This document shows, one piece after another, positions 51,854-60,007 of a stretch of 64,000 nucleotides of DNA (within the stretch, counting starts at the first letter, position 1; every line of letters starts with the position of its first letter). Both the position numbers and the translations under genes were made by a program. Source of the stretch: CAYRNY01 sp964425755 (lineage in GTDB: Bacteria; Chloroflexota; Anaerolineae; Aggregatilineales; Aggregatilineaceae); NCBI GenBank assembly GCA_964425755.1, contig CAYRNY010000014.1, forward strand, positions 91,677 through 155,676, given 5' to 3'. Below the pieces are notes generated by a model. That model did no database searches. It worked only from the letters and a program-made list of their open reading frames with translations, and was not told the DNA's origin.

Positions 51854-53803
51854 ATGATGAACCGACCGAGGAATGTCACCCAGAAGTTGATCGAGTCGCA
51901 TCTGGTATCGGGCACGATGCAAGCCGGCGAGGAGATCGGGCTCCGGATCGATCAAACACTCACGCAGGATGCCACCGGCACACTGGTGATGCTGCAGCTT
52001 GAGGCGATGGGCGTCGACCGGGTCAAGACGGAGCTTTCGGCGCAGTATGTGGATCATAATTTGCTCCAGACGGATTTCAGGAATCCTGACGACCATCTCT
52101 TCCTGTACAGCGCATGTCAGCGGTTCGGTCTCTGGTATAGCCGCCCTGGAAACGGCGTGAGCCACCCGGTCCACATGGAACGCTTCGGTGTACCCGGCAA
52201 GACGCTGTTGGGATCAGATAGCCACACCTGCGCGGCGGGATCGCTGGGGATGCTGGCGATTGGCGCGGGCGGGTTGGAAGTGGCGCTGGCAATGATCGGC
52301 GAGCCGTTCCATGTCAAGATGCCGACGATAGTGGGCGTCAAGCTGACCGGGAAACTCCCGGACTGGGTTAGCGCAAAAGATGTGATCCTGGAAATGCTGC
52401 GCCGTCACGGGGTCAAGGGCGGGATCGGAAAGGTCATCGAATATTACGGCCCAGGGCTGCAAAACCTCTCCGCGATGGATCGCCATGTGATCGCGAATAT
52501 GGGCGCGGAACTGGGCGCGACGACAACTGTCTTTCCTTCAGACGAGCGTGTCCGAGAGTTTATGGTCCAGCAAGGGCGCGGCGCGGACTGGATCGAGTTA
52601 GTGGCGGATGAGGGCGCGACCTACGATGAGCACGACGAGATCGACCTCTCGCAACTTGAACCGCTGATCGCGACGCCGAGCAGCCCGGGCAATGTTGTGC
52701 CTGTGCGTGACGTTGCAGGCCGGGAGATCTACCAGTCGATGATTGGATCGTCAGCGAATCCGGGCCTGCGTGATTTTGCCGTGCCTGCGATGATCGTCGA
52801 GGGCAAACAGGTTCATCCGGACATATCGTTCGACATCAACCCGACGTCGCGCCAGATTCAAGAGAATCTTATGGAGTTGGGGTATCTGAAATCGCTGTTG
52901 CGTGCGGGGGGACGGATTCACCAGGCAGGTTGCAACGGCTGCATCGGGATGGGGCAGTCACCGGCGACCGGTCGAATCAGTCTGCGTACTGTACCGCGTA
53001 ATTTCCCTGGGCGCTCCGGCACGCGCGAAGACGCGGTCTACCTGTGCAGCCCGGAAACGGCGGCAGCGTCGGCGCTGACCGGCAAAATCACCGATCCGCG
53101 CACGTTGGATAAGGATTATCCACGCTTTGAAGAACCCGAAACCCTGCTGATCAATGAAGCGATGCTTGTCCCACCGCCGCCATCGAGTGAGAAAGTTGAG
53201 CTGGTTAAGGGCCCGAACATCGTCAGCCTACCTGCCTTTGATCCGCTACCGGATGACCTGGAGCTTCCGGTTTTGATCAAGGTCGGAGACGATGTTTCCA
53301 CGGATGAGATCATGCCTGCCGGATCAGAGGTGTTGCCGTTCCGTAGCAATGTCCCGGCCATCAGCAAGTTTGTTTTCGCGCAGATTGATCAGGGTTATTA
53401 CGATCGCGCGATGGAACACCAGCGTACCGGCTCCGCGATCGTTGGTGGGGCAAATTACGGGCAGGGTTCAAGCCGTGAACATGCGGCAATCGCACCGCGT
53501 CATCTCGGTGTGCGTGTTGTTCTTGCCAAGAGTTTCGCGCGGATTCACCAGCAGAACCTGGTTAACTTTGGCATTTTGCCGCTGACGTTTGTGAATGACG
53601 CTGATTTCGATCGTATCTCGCAGGGGGACGTGCTTATTTTCCGCGATCTGCATCAGGCGCTTCAGGCAGGTGTTTCGATCGAGGTGTCGAACAAAACCCA
53701 GGCCGAAAGTTACACGCTGCAACACAACCTGAGCAAGCGACAGCAAACTATGATATTGCAGGGCAGCCTGATCAACGTTGTCAGCCGGCGTATTGGGGAT
53801 TAG
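51854..53803 (+). CDS. Aconitate hydratase, short (Aquifex-type)
   Basis: 649 residues, shorter than AcnA/AcnB (about 890) and in line with the Aquifex-type aconitase family. The citrate/isocitrate fold is intact: LLGSDSHTCAAGSLGMLAIGAGG with one iron-sulfur cysteine, GCNGCIGMGQSPATGRI with the next two, and the C-terminal swivel domain with GSSREHAAIAPRHLGVRVVLAKSFARIHQQNLVNFGILPL. Catalyses citrate to isocitrate in the TCA cycle, in line with its position directly behind E1 and E2 of 2-oxoglutarate dehydrogenase. Two adjacent ATGs open the frame. A strong terminator closes the operon at 53833. Confidence 0.95.
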   Translation: MMNRPRNVTQKLIESHLVSGTMQAGEEIGLRIDQTLTQDATGTLVMLQLEAMGVDRVKTELSAQYVDHNLLQTDFRNPDDHLFLYSACQRFGLWYSRPGNGVSHPVHMERFGVPGKTLLGSDSHTCAAGSLGMLAIGAGGLEVALAMIGEPFHVKMPTIVGVKLTGKLPDWVSAKDVILEMLRRHGVKGGIGKVIEYYGPGLQNLSAMDRHVIANMGAELGATTTVFPSDERVREFMVQQGRGADWIELVADEGATYDEHDEIDLSQLEPLIATPSSPGNVVPVRDVAGREIYQSMIGSSANPGLRDFAVPAMIVEGKQVHPDISFDINPTSRQIQENLMELGYLKSLLRAGGRIHQAGCNGCIGMGQSPATGRISLRTVPRNFPGRSGTREDAVYLCSPETAAASALTGKITDPRTLDKDYPRFEEPETLLINEAMLVPPPPSSEKVELVKGPNIVSLPAFDPLPDDLELPVLIKVGDDVSTDEIMPAGSEVLPFRSNVPAISKFVFAQIDQGYYDRAMEHQRTGSAIVGGANYGQGSSREHAAIAPRHLGVRVVLAKSFARIHQQNLVNFGILPLTFVNDADFDRISQGDVLIFRDLHQALQAGVSIEVSNKTQAESYTLQHNLSKRQQTMILQGSLINVVSRRIGD

Positions 53804-53832
53804 CCTTACCGTCTGACAGTGTCATAAAACTG

Positions 53833-53886
53833 ACACGCTGCCCCCACCGCATGGATGCAAACAGGCGGTGTGGGGCAGCGTGTTTC
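53833..53886 (+). terminator. Strong terminator closing the sucA-sucB-aconitase operon
   Basis: An 18-bp stem with a one-base bulge. The left arm is 53833-53850 and the right arm 53865-53883. Three Ts follow or overlap the end (TTTC). It also separates the convergent ABC importer operon. Confidence 0.85.
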
Positions 53887-53936
53887 TGTTAAGGGGTGTC
53901 GTCCGTTTGTGTCTTTCCCGGACGACGCGCGAGGGA

Positions 53937-55367
53937 TCAGGTCATGCTTGTACGCGGATCCAGCGCATCACGCAGGCCGTCACCCAGGAAATTGAACGCA
54001 AACATGACCAGGAACAGCGCCAATGCAGGAAAGATCGCCATATGCGGGTACGAGTTGATCGCCTGCGCCCCATCAGAAATCATCTGGCCCCAACTTGGGG
54101 TGGGGCGCTGTACACCAAGACCGATGAAGCTCAAGAACGCTTCGTAAGAGATGTACGTAGGGATGGTCAGCGTTTCGGCAATGACGATCGGGCCCAGCAC
54201 GTTCGGCAGGACGTGGCTCACGACGATGCGCCAGTTAGGGGTCCCGATCGCACGGGCGGATATGATGAACTCCTGCTCGCGCAGTGACAGCACCTGTCCG
54301 CGTGTCAGGCGTGCAGTTTGCATCCACGATGTCAGGCCGATCCCGATAAAGATGAACAGCATCCCGCCAAAGCGCGCGTCAATCTGATAGAGATCATAAG
54401 TGAGCGAGCCCGGTTCCAGTTGGGCTACATCGGCGCGGAAAAACGACATCAGCAGGATGATGAACAGCAGCGTTGGGAAACCATACATGATGTCAACAAA
54501 GCGCATAATGACATTATCGAACGCCCCGCCGAGAAAGCCAGCGATCAGGCCCAATGTCAGCCCCACGATCATGCTGACGGTCGCCCCGACAATGGCGACG
54601 GAAAGTGAGATGCGCGCGCCGTAAATGATACGGCTGAAGATGTCCCGGCCACGATCATCGGTCCCCAACAGGTAGTTGTCATTGCGGACGACGTAGCCTG
54701 TCCCTTCGATCGCGCTGGCCGCAGTTTCACCATAACCGATGTTGCCGCATGTGCGCGTGCCCGCTTCCGCGTCGGTCACACATTCGATCGTGGTGGCACT
54801 TGCCGGCGTCGTTTGTGTTTCGAGCGTCAGGGTGTAACTTCCCATCTCGTTCAGTTGATCTCTGGCTGCGACGATGGAATAGGTCCCTGTTTCCGGCAGC
54901 GTAAAGCGCGAGATCTCGTCCCCAGGAGAGGGTTGTCCGACGGTCCCAATCATCGGTTTTCCTTCGCGCAGGCGTTCGTTGTTAAGTCCGCGCAAGATGA
55001 CGAGCGGGCTGAAGTCTTCGCTTTCCATTCTGATCGTCACGACGTCGTCAGCCTGCCCGTCGAAGAACCAGATGTCGCGATCGACCTCCTTCATTTGGGG
55101 GAACAGGTCGATAACCCAGCCGGGCGCTGAACGGAATGCCAGGTGATTTTGCTCGCGGTAGGTATACGGCGCGATCGTGTCGGCGAAAATCGCGGCGATG
55201 ACGTTGATCAGGATTATCACACCACCAATGACAGCGACACGATTACGCCGCAAGCGCCGCCATGCGTCAATCCAAAAGCCGCGACTTTGACCGTTTGCGT
55301 CCTCGCTGAGCACTGTGATTTCTGTCAGGGCTTCAGATGGTTTCGTTTTTTCTTCCCGGACTGCCAT
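53937..55367 (-). CDS. Oligopeptide-type ABC permease (DppC-like) with a PPC-like domain insert
   Basis: 476 residues, about 170 longer than usual DppC. After TM1 (residues 46-62) and before the core permease, residues about 96-184 hold a beta-sandwich with the pre-peptidase C-terminal (PPC) pattern: DRDIWFFDGQADDVVTIRME, PLVILRGLNNERL, then EISRFTLPETGTYSIVAARD and GSYTLTLE. A Cys-containing stretch (TIECVTDAEAGTRTCGNIGYG) follows at 193-213. The normal permease pattern resumes with NYLLGTDDRGRDIFSRIIYGARISLSVAIVG, and the EAA loop is SARAIGTPNWRIVVSHVLPNV. The insert should face the outside and could contact the binding protein, the surface or the substrate. It is downstream of dppB-like 55381 by 13 nt. 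Confidence 0.92.
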   Translation of the reverse strand: MAVREEKTKPSEALTEITVLSEDANGQSRGFWIDAWRRLRRNRVAVIGGVIILINVIAAIFADTIAPYTYREQNHLAFRSAPGWVIDLFPQMKEVDRDIWFFDGQADDVVTIRMESEDFSPLVILRGLNNERLREGKPMIGTVGQPSPGDEISRFTLPETGTYSIVAARDQLNEMGSYTLTLETQTTPASATTIECVTDAEAGTRTCGNIGYGETAASAIEGTGYVVRNDNYLLGTDDRGRDIFSRIIYGARISLSVAIVGATVSMIVGLTLGLIAGFLGGAFDNVIMRFVDIMYGFPTLLFIILLMSFFRADVAQLEPGSLTYDLYQIDARFGGMLFIFIGIGLTSWMQTARLTRGQVLSLREQEFIISARAIGTPNWRIVVSHVLPNVLGPIVIAETLTIPTYISYEAFLSFIGLGVQRPTPSWGQMISDGAQAINSYPHMAIFPALALFLVMFAFNFLGDGLRDALDPRTSMT

Positions 55368-55380
55368 AATAGTTTACTCT

Positions 55381-56394
55381 CTATTCGAAACGAATACGCG
55401 GGTCGAGCATGGCATACACCAGGTCAACCACGAAGTTAGCCATCACCAGAAACGAGGAGAACAGCAGGATCGTTCCCATGATGACCGAATAGTCGCGGTT
55501 GGTGACGCTCTGGATGAAGAACTTTCCCATTCCAGGGATGGCAAAAACCTGCTCGGTGACCACCGTCCCAGTGACCAGGAAGGCGAACAGCGGCCCTAGG
55601 ACCGTCACAACCGGGATCATGGCGTTCTTCATCGCGTGTCGCCAGATGGTCGTATGTTCGCGCAAGCCCTTCGCGCGTGCGGTGCGGATATAATCCTCAT
55701 TGAGCACTTGTAACAGGCTCGCGCGGGTCAAGCGTGCCAGGATTGCCGAGTTCGAAAAGCCCAGGGCGAAAGCCGGAAGCGGGATGTTTTTGGGCTCACC
55801 CCATCCTGTGGGGGGCAACCACCCCAACTCGACGCCGACGATGTAGCGCAGCAGTGGGCCCATCACAATGATCGGCAGCGAAACGCCAAGAACCGCCACG
55901 CCCATGCCGACATAATCCGTCATGGAGTTGGCGCGAAGTGCGGCCAGTACACCCAGCGGAATGCCAATGCCCGAAGCGACCAGGAGCGCGTACATTCCGA
56001 GTGACATTGACGCCGGGAGATTGTCCCGAAATACGTCATTGACGGTACGGTTAGGCCGGGTCATGGAAGGGCCGAAGTTCATCCAGCGCAAGTGTACATT
56101 GTCCCCTATGCCCAGGGGGAGATTGAACATGTAATCTTTCGAGACGTCGCTTTTCCATTCCCCGGTTGTGATCGTGGGGACAAGCGCGTTATACATGTAT
56201 TCCACGTATTGCCTGTACAGCGGATCGTCGAGATTGTAGCGCTTGCGCAGATTTTCCTGGACAACGGGGGGCAGTGGCCGCTCGCGGTCAAACGGGCCAC
56301 CGGGTACCTGATGCATCAACGTAAACGTGATGATCGATACGATAAAAAGCACTAATAGCATGCCCAGGATGCGGCGTACAAAATATTTGCCCAT
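55381..56394 (-). CDS. Oligopeptide-type ABC permease (DppB-like)
   Basis: 337 residues with a standard DppB architecture: TM1 with RILGMLLVLFIVSIITFTLMH, a large first extracytoplasmic loop (ERPLPPVVQENLRKRYNLDDPLYRQYVEYM), and the core with ASGIGIPLGVLAALRANSMTDYV and the EAA loop ARAKGLREHTTIWRHAMKNAMIPVV. No insert is seen, unlike the partner permease. It follows the binding-protein gene by about 100 nt that include a GC-rich hairpin, and it precedes the PPC-bearing permease. No ATPase gene is in the window; the ATPase must be encoded elsewhere. Confidence 0.94.
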   Translation of the reverse strand: MGKYFVRRILGMLLVLFIVSIITFTLMHQVPGGPFDRERPLPPVVQENLRKRYNLDDPLYRQYVEYMYNALVPTITTGEWKSDVSKDYMFNLPLGIGDNVHLRWMNFGPSMTRPNRTVNDVFRDNLPASMSLGMYALLVASGIGIPLGVLAALRANSMTDYVGMGVAVLGVSLPIIVMGPLLRYIVGVELGWLPPTGWGEPKNIPLPAFALGFSNSAILARLTRASLLQVLNEDYIRTARAKGLREHTTIWRHAMKNAMIPVVTVLGPLFAFLVTGTVVTEQVFAIPGMGKFFIQSVTNRDYSVIMGTILLFSSFLVMANFVVDLVYAMLDPRIRFE

Positions 56395-56428
56395 AAGAAA
56401 ACGACCTCAGCGTAATATATGTGCGAGA

Positions 56429-56450
56429 GGGGGAGGTTGCAGCCTCCCCC
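56429..56450. repeat. Hairpin between the binding-protein and permease genes
   Basis: GGGGGAGG (56429-56436) pairs with CCTCCCCC (56443-56450), loop TTGCAG. It lies between two minus-strand genes of the peptide importer and has no T-tract. It is similar in position and core sequence to the palindrome at 36109. Confidence 0.8.
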
Positions 56451-56494
56451 CCTTACAACTCCTCACAACACCACTGATAGCTTAGCCAGGGTGC

Positions 56495-58243
56495 TTACTC
56501 AGCCAGGACCCATTTGTCGAAGCGTTCGATGCCCGTGTTGGAGAATGGGGCATCCAGCGCCGGGCTGATCAACAGGTTTTGGCCGTAGTAGAACAGCGGC
56601 GCGATGCCGGCGTCTTCCCAAGCCAGGATGTATTCGGCCTGGCCGTACAGTTCGCGGCGAACCTCAGGGTCAGTTTCCGCCGCAGCCTGATGCAGCAGCG
56701 CGTCGAACTCTTCATTGACCCAGTTGATGCTGTTCCCACCGTCGGTAGCATAGCCGGAGTCCGAACGGAAGACGTCGAACATCCAGTTGTTCGCATCCGG
56801 ATAGTCGAAGCACCAGGCCACGCGGAAGATCTGCGGCGCGTCATTCTCGAGCGAGTCCAGGTGCGACGCCCATTCGATCGAGTTCAGTTCGACGTTGATC
56901 CCCAGCATTTCGGCCCACATTTCCTGGGCGACCTCGGCGATCAACGCGTGAGTCTCACTGTCGTTGTATTGCAGGGTGATCGCGGGCAGGTCAGCCATCG
57001 TTGTGCCGGTGGATTCGAAGTATGCTTCCAGTTCAGCCTGGGCTGCTGCCTGGCGCTCTTCGGGCGGCGCTAATAATAGACCAACTTCCGTATCCAGCCA
57101 GTCGGACTGGTGCGGCGCTGCGACCATATCCGGGCGGGTGAAGAAGGCGGCTGGGGCATCACCTGAATTGCGCAGCGATGCGATGATGTCGCGGTCGAGC
57201 GCCACAGAGAACGCGCGGCGCATGTGGACATTGTCGAACGGCGCTTTTTCAGTGTTGAAGCCGTAGTAGTAAGTGCACTGACCGGGGCCAGCCACCAACT
57301 GATCCGGATACTGGACCGAGAGTCGGTCGACATCGCTGGGCGCAACCGGGCTGACGAATTGGAGTTCGCCGGCTTCGTAGTTGGCAACTGCCGCCGACTG
57401 TTCGAGGAAGTAGTTGATGACCTCGTCAATCTGAGGGCTGGGGATGTACTCCGTGCCTTCCCAGAACGGGTTGCGGATCAGCGTGATGCTTTCGTCGTGG
57501 CGCCATTCCTTCAATGCGAAGGGGCCGTAGGTGTTGATGTTCGCGGCTTCGGTCCAGCTTTCGCCGTGTTCTTCGATCGCCCATTGGGGCAGGGGACGGG
57601 CCATCCACATACCGTAGATGTTGGGCAGGAACGCGAATTCACCAGGGCCGGCGATCTCGAGTTCATAGTCACCTGTAGCGGTGATACCCAGGTTGGCTTT
57701 CGCTTCGGCCAAAGCGTCCGGATCGACGCCTTCTTCGCTCTGTTCGAGTCTGATCATGTCGACACCGCCGATAACCCACTGGGCCAAAACCTCGCCGTAG
57801 TAGCTCAGCGTTTCGGGGTTCAGCGAGCGCTGCCAGCCATAGACAACGTCATGTGCCGTCACATAGCGCACGTCGCCGTTTTCATCGGTCACTTGGACCA
57901 CTTCACCGGCGTCGGCGTCGTAACGCACCCAGGAGATGCCTTCACGCAGCTTGAAGGTATACGTGACGGTGCCGTCATCATTGACGACGTAATCCCAGCT
58001 TTCAGCAATGCCGGGTTCCACTTCCACAGTGGTTTCGTTGAGAATCGTCATGCCCGGCATCAGCATTTCGAGCGCCTGGATGCCAGAGACATCGTCGGCA
58101 AGCGAGGGGTCAAGCGAGGGGATATCGTCCTGGCCCATCAAGGAAACGTTAACGACCTTTGGCCCTTGTGCGCCGGTGAGGCTCGCACTTGCCATCACAA
58201 AGATTAACAGCATCCCGATGACAAACATACTTCTGGTTCGCAT
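56495..58243 (-). CDS. Oligopeptide-binding protein (OppA/DppA family)
   Basis: 582 residues. The signal peptide is MRTRSMFVIGMLLIFVMASASLTGAQG (no lipobox, so probably cleaved by SPase I or anchored by the signal). The family-5 solute-binding pattern follows: IPSLDPSLADDVSG, GIAESWDYVVNDDGTVTYTFKLREGISW, and later DNVHMRRAFSVALDRDII. Typical substrates are oligopeptides; some members bind sugars or nickel, so the exact ligand is open. GCAGGAGG lies 8 nt upstream of the ATG. It is the first gene of the operon with the two permeases. Confidence 0.93.
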   Translation of the reverse strand: MRTRSMFVIGMLLIFVMASASLTGAQGPKVVNVSLMGQDDIPSLDPSLADDVSGIQALEMLMPGMTILNETTVEVEPGIAESWDYVVNDDGTVTYTFKLREGISWVRYDADAGEVVQVTDENGDVRYVTAHDVVYGWQRSLNPETLSYYGEVLAQWVIGGVDMIRLEQSEEGVDPDALAEAKANLGITATGDYELEIAGPGEFAFLPNIYGMWMARPLPQWAIEEHGESWTEAANINTYGPFALKEWRHDESITLIRNPFWEGTEYIPSPQIDEVINYFLEQSAAVANYEAGELQFVSPVAPSDVDRLSVQYPDQLVAGPGQCTYYYGFNTEKAPFDNVHMRRAFSVALDRDIIASLRNSGDAPAAFFTRPDMVAAPHQSDWLDTEVGLLLAPPEERQAAAQAELEAYFESTGTTMADLPAITLQYNDSETHALIAEVAQEMWAEMLGINVELNSIEWASHLDSLENDAPQIFRVAWCFDYPDANNWMFDVFRSDSGYATDGGNSINWVNEEFDALLHQAAAETDPEVRRELYGQAEYILAWEDAGIAPLFYYGQNLLISPALDAPFSNTGIERFDKWVLAE

Positions 58244-58563
58244 ATAACTTATCCTCCTGCTAGAAATACTTAAACTTCGCTATATCTGGAACTGCGCCTT
58301 AACAATACTTTCTTTTGCGATTTCACGCAATCGATTTGTGCGGATTGCATTAAATCTGACGGCAAACGGCTTATTGCCCCGCTTCTTCTTTGCTTCAGGA
58401 TCGGCCTACCTGCCGTTGCAGCCCCGAACACGCGGCAGCTCAATATGTTTTACGCGGTCACTCCGTATAACTGTTATAAACAATTGAAAATTGATTTGGT
58501 GCCTGTGAATCTGCTTGCCTGATGGCCGGTGGTATGTGATTACCTCGATAGGCGTCTGACTTT
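58244..58563. other. Divergent intergenic region upstream of the peptide-binding protein gene
   Basis: 320 bases. On the minus strand, TTGTTA-N15-TATAGC is a possible weak promoter for the binding-protein gene. A small perfect odd palindrome (TATAAC-T-GTTATA, 58466-58478) could be an operator for the plus-strand gene. No coding sequence or structural RNA is seen. Confidence 0.4.
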
Positions 58564-58995
58564 ATGGGTGAGTACCCTGATTATCCCGTCGTGCCGACGC
58601 TGGTCAGCTTATGGAGCGCCATGTTAGGTGGCGCCAGCGGCGCGGTGGCGGGAAAACTTACCACAAATGTGCTGCTCAACGGTTTGATAGGCTTCGTCAT
58701 TGGGGGCACGGCCAGCGTGTTATGGCACGGCATGTTGACGGGGTTGGCGTACCTGGTTGCGCGCGTTATTTTCCAGTCCGATATAAGCGATCGCGTTCTT
58801 GGTGGATATAAGGGCGACACGTTGGCCGGCACGTTCGGAGCGATCACAGGTTTATGCAGTGCGATTGTTGTAACAGCGGTTGTGCCAGCGCGCAATCTGC
58901 AGGAACCACACGCATTTACCGTGTGTTGGAGCACGGCCACGGTTGTGGCGCTGACCCTGACGCTCACGGTGTTATGGCGTGCCCGGCACGGTTAG
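58564..58995 (+). CDS. Small glycine-rich membrane protein
   Basis: 143 residues, three to four membrane helices with many Gly/Ala (AMLGGASGAVAGKL, LNGLIGFVIGGTASVLWHGM, GTFGAITGLCSAIVVTAVV, STATVVALTLTLTVLW), a pattern with GxxxG-like helix packing. No transporter or enzyme family is recognised. The ATG at 58564 has no obvious Shine-Dalgarno site, which lowers confidence slightly. It is convergent with the receiver gene at 59101. Confidence 0.55.
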   Translation: MGEYPDYPVVPTLVSLWSAMLGGASGAVAGKLTTNVLLNGLIGFVIGGTASVLWHGMLTGLAYLVARVIFQSDISDRVLGGYKGDTLAGTFGAITGLCSAIVVTAVVPARNLQEPHAFTVCWSTATVVALTLTLTVLWRARHG

Positions 58996-59100
58996 GCGGT
59001 CATGGATCGACTTGAGATACGCCGCACCGGGATTAGACGTCGCACTCGCTGCCGGTTTCGTCGCCCTGCGAGTAGCCGTGTGCCTGTTGTCGCTGAACGG

Positions 59101-59502
59101 TCAGGATGCTTCCCAGACATCATCGCCGTCAAGGATGCGGCCAAGCTGCTCCGCGAACTCGGCACGATGCAGCGGTTTCCCTAAGAACCCGTCGAATCCG
59201 GCGTTGCGGGCGTTGTTCATGTGGCTCAGGTGCGTTGTGTAAGCCACGATCGGAACGCCGTCGAATTCTGCGTCATCTCGCAGCAAATCCAACACTTCGT
59301 AGCCATTCAAGCCGGGCATTTCGAGGTCTAGGAAGATAACATCGGGTCGCGCAGTGCGGCTGATAGCCTCGCTAATGTCCGGCCCGCCCCAGATAACCGA
59401 TGTTTCAACCTCCAACTGGTCAAGCAAGTTCCGCAATACGTCGATGCTGGTTTGTTCATCCTCGATGATGAGTGCGCGGACTCCTGCAAACGCTGACGGC
59501 AT
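59101..59502 (-). CDS. Single-domain response regulator (last gene of the signalling operon)
   Basis: 133 residues, a stand-alone CheY-like receiver. Acidic pocket in IIEDEQ, phospho-acceptor Asp59 in VIFLDLEMPGLNGYEVLDLL, conserved Thr region VAYTTH and Lys in GFLGKPL. No output domain. It follows another receiver (59575) by 72 nt and the histidine kinase (60008). Probably shuttles phosphate or interacts with a downstream effector. Confidence 0.93.
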   Translation of the reverse strand: MPSAFAGVRALIIEDEQTSIDVLRNLLDQLEVETSVIWGGPDISEAISRTARPDVIFLDLEMPGLNGYEVLDLLRDDAEFDGVPIVAYTTHLSHMNNARNAGFDGFLGKPLHRAEFAEQLGRILDGDDVWEAS

Positions 59503-59574
59503 CTGTCATTTCTCCTGTCCACAAAAAGCGTGTTTGCTGTCGATAACGCTGTTGATAACCTGTCGAGAACGCTA

Positions 59575-59994
59575 TCACGAGACGAACCATACGGGTTCGT
59601 TCGTCAGGATCTTCTTGAGCAGTTCGGGGAACACATGGCGCATGATCGGTTTTCCGATCAGGCCATCAAACCCCGCCTGCTTTAACTCCGTTACATCCGT
59701 CGCCATGACACTGGCGGTCATGGCGATGATTTTTGATTCCTTGTAAGCCGATTCGGCACGAAGCATGTTCAGCATGTCGTAGCCGTCATAGGGCTGCATC
59801 TGAATATCAAGAAATATCACGTCTGGGACGTATGGCAGCGCGCGTACCTGGGCCATGAAGTTGTGGTTATTTGCGAAGATGGCAAGCTGCGGGTAGCCCA
59901 GCACTGTCTTGATCAGCAGTTCCATGATCTGACGGCTTGATTCATCGTCGTCAACATAGAGAAAGGTCGGCTTTCCGTTCAATAGGTGAGACAT
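59575..59994 (-). CDS. Single-domain response regulator
   Basis: 139 residues. Acidic pocket in FLYVDDDESS, Asp63 in DVIFLDIQMQPYDGYDMLNML, Thr in IAMTAS and Lys in GLIGKPI. It starts 13 nt after the kinase stop, so it is likely the cognate partner. A DIQMQPYDGYD-type receiver may interact with a further histidine phosphotransfer step. No output domain. Confidence 0.94.
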   Translation of the reverse strand: MSHLLNGKPTFLYVDDDESSRQIMELLIKTVLGYPQLAIFANNHNFMAQVRALPYVPDVIFLDIQMQPYDGYDMLNMLRAESAYKESKIIAMTASVMATDVTELKQAGFDGLIGKPIMRHVFPELLKKILTNEPVWFVS

Positions 59995-60007
59995 GTGCTG
60001 ATCCTGT

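Noticed and set aside
57224..58207. 327-codon frame on the plus strand across the peptide-binding-protein gene
   Set aside because: Antisense to an intact OppA-type gene with signal peptide and ribosome binding site; no domain match.
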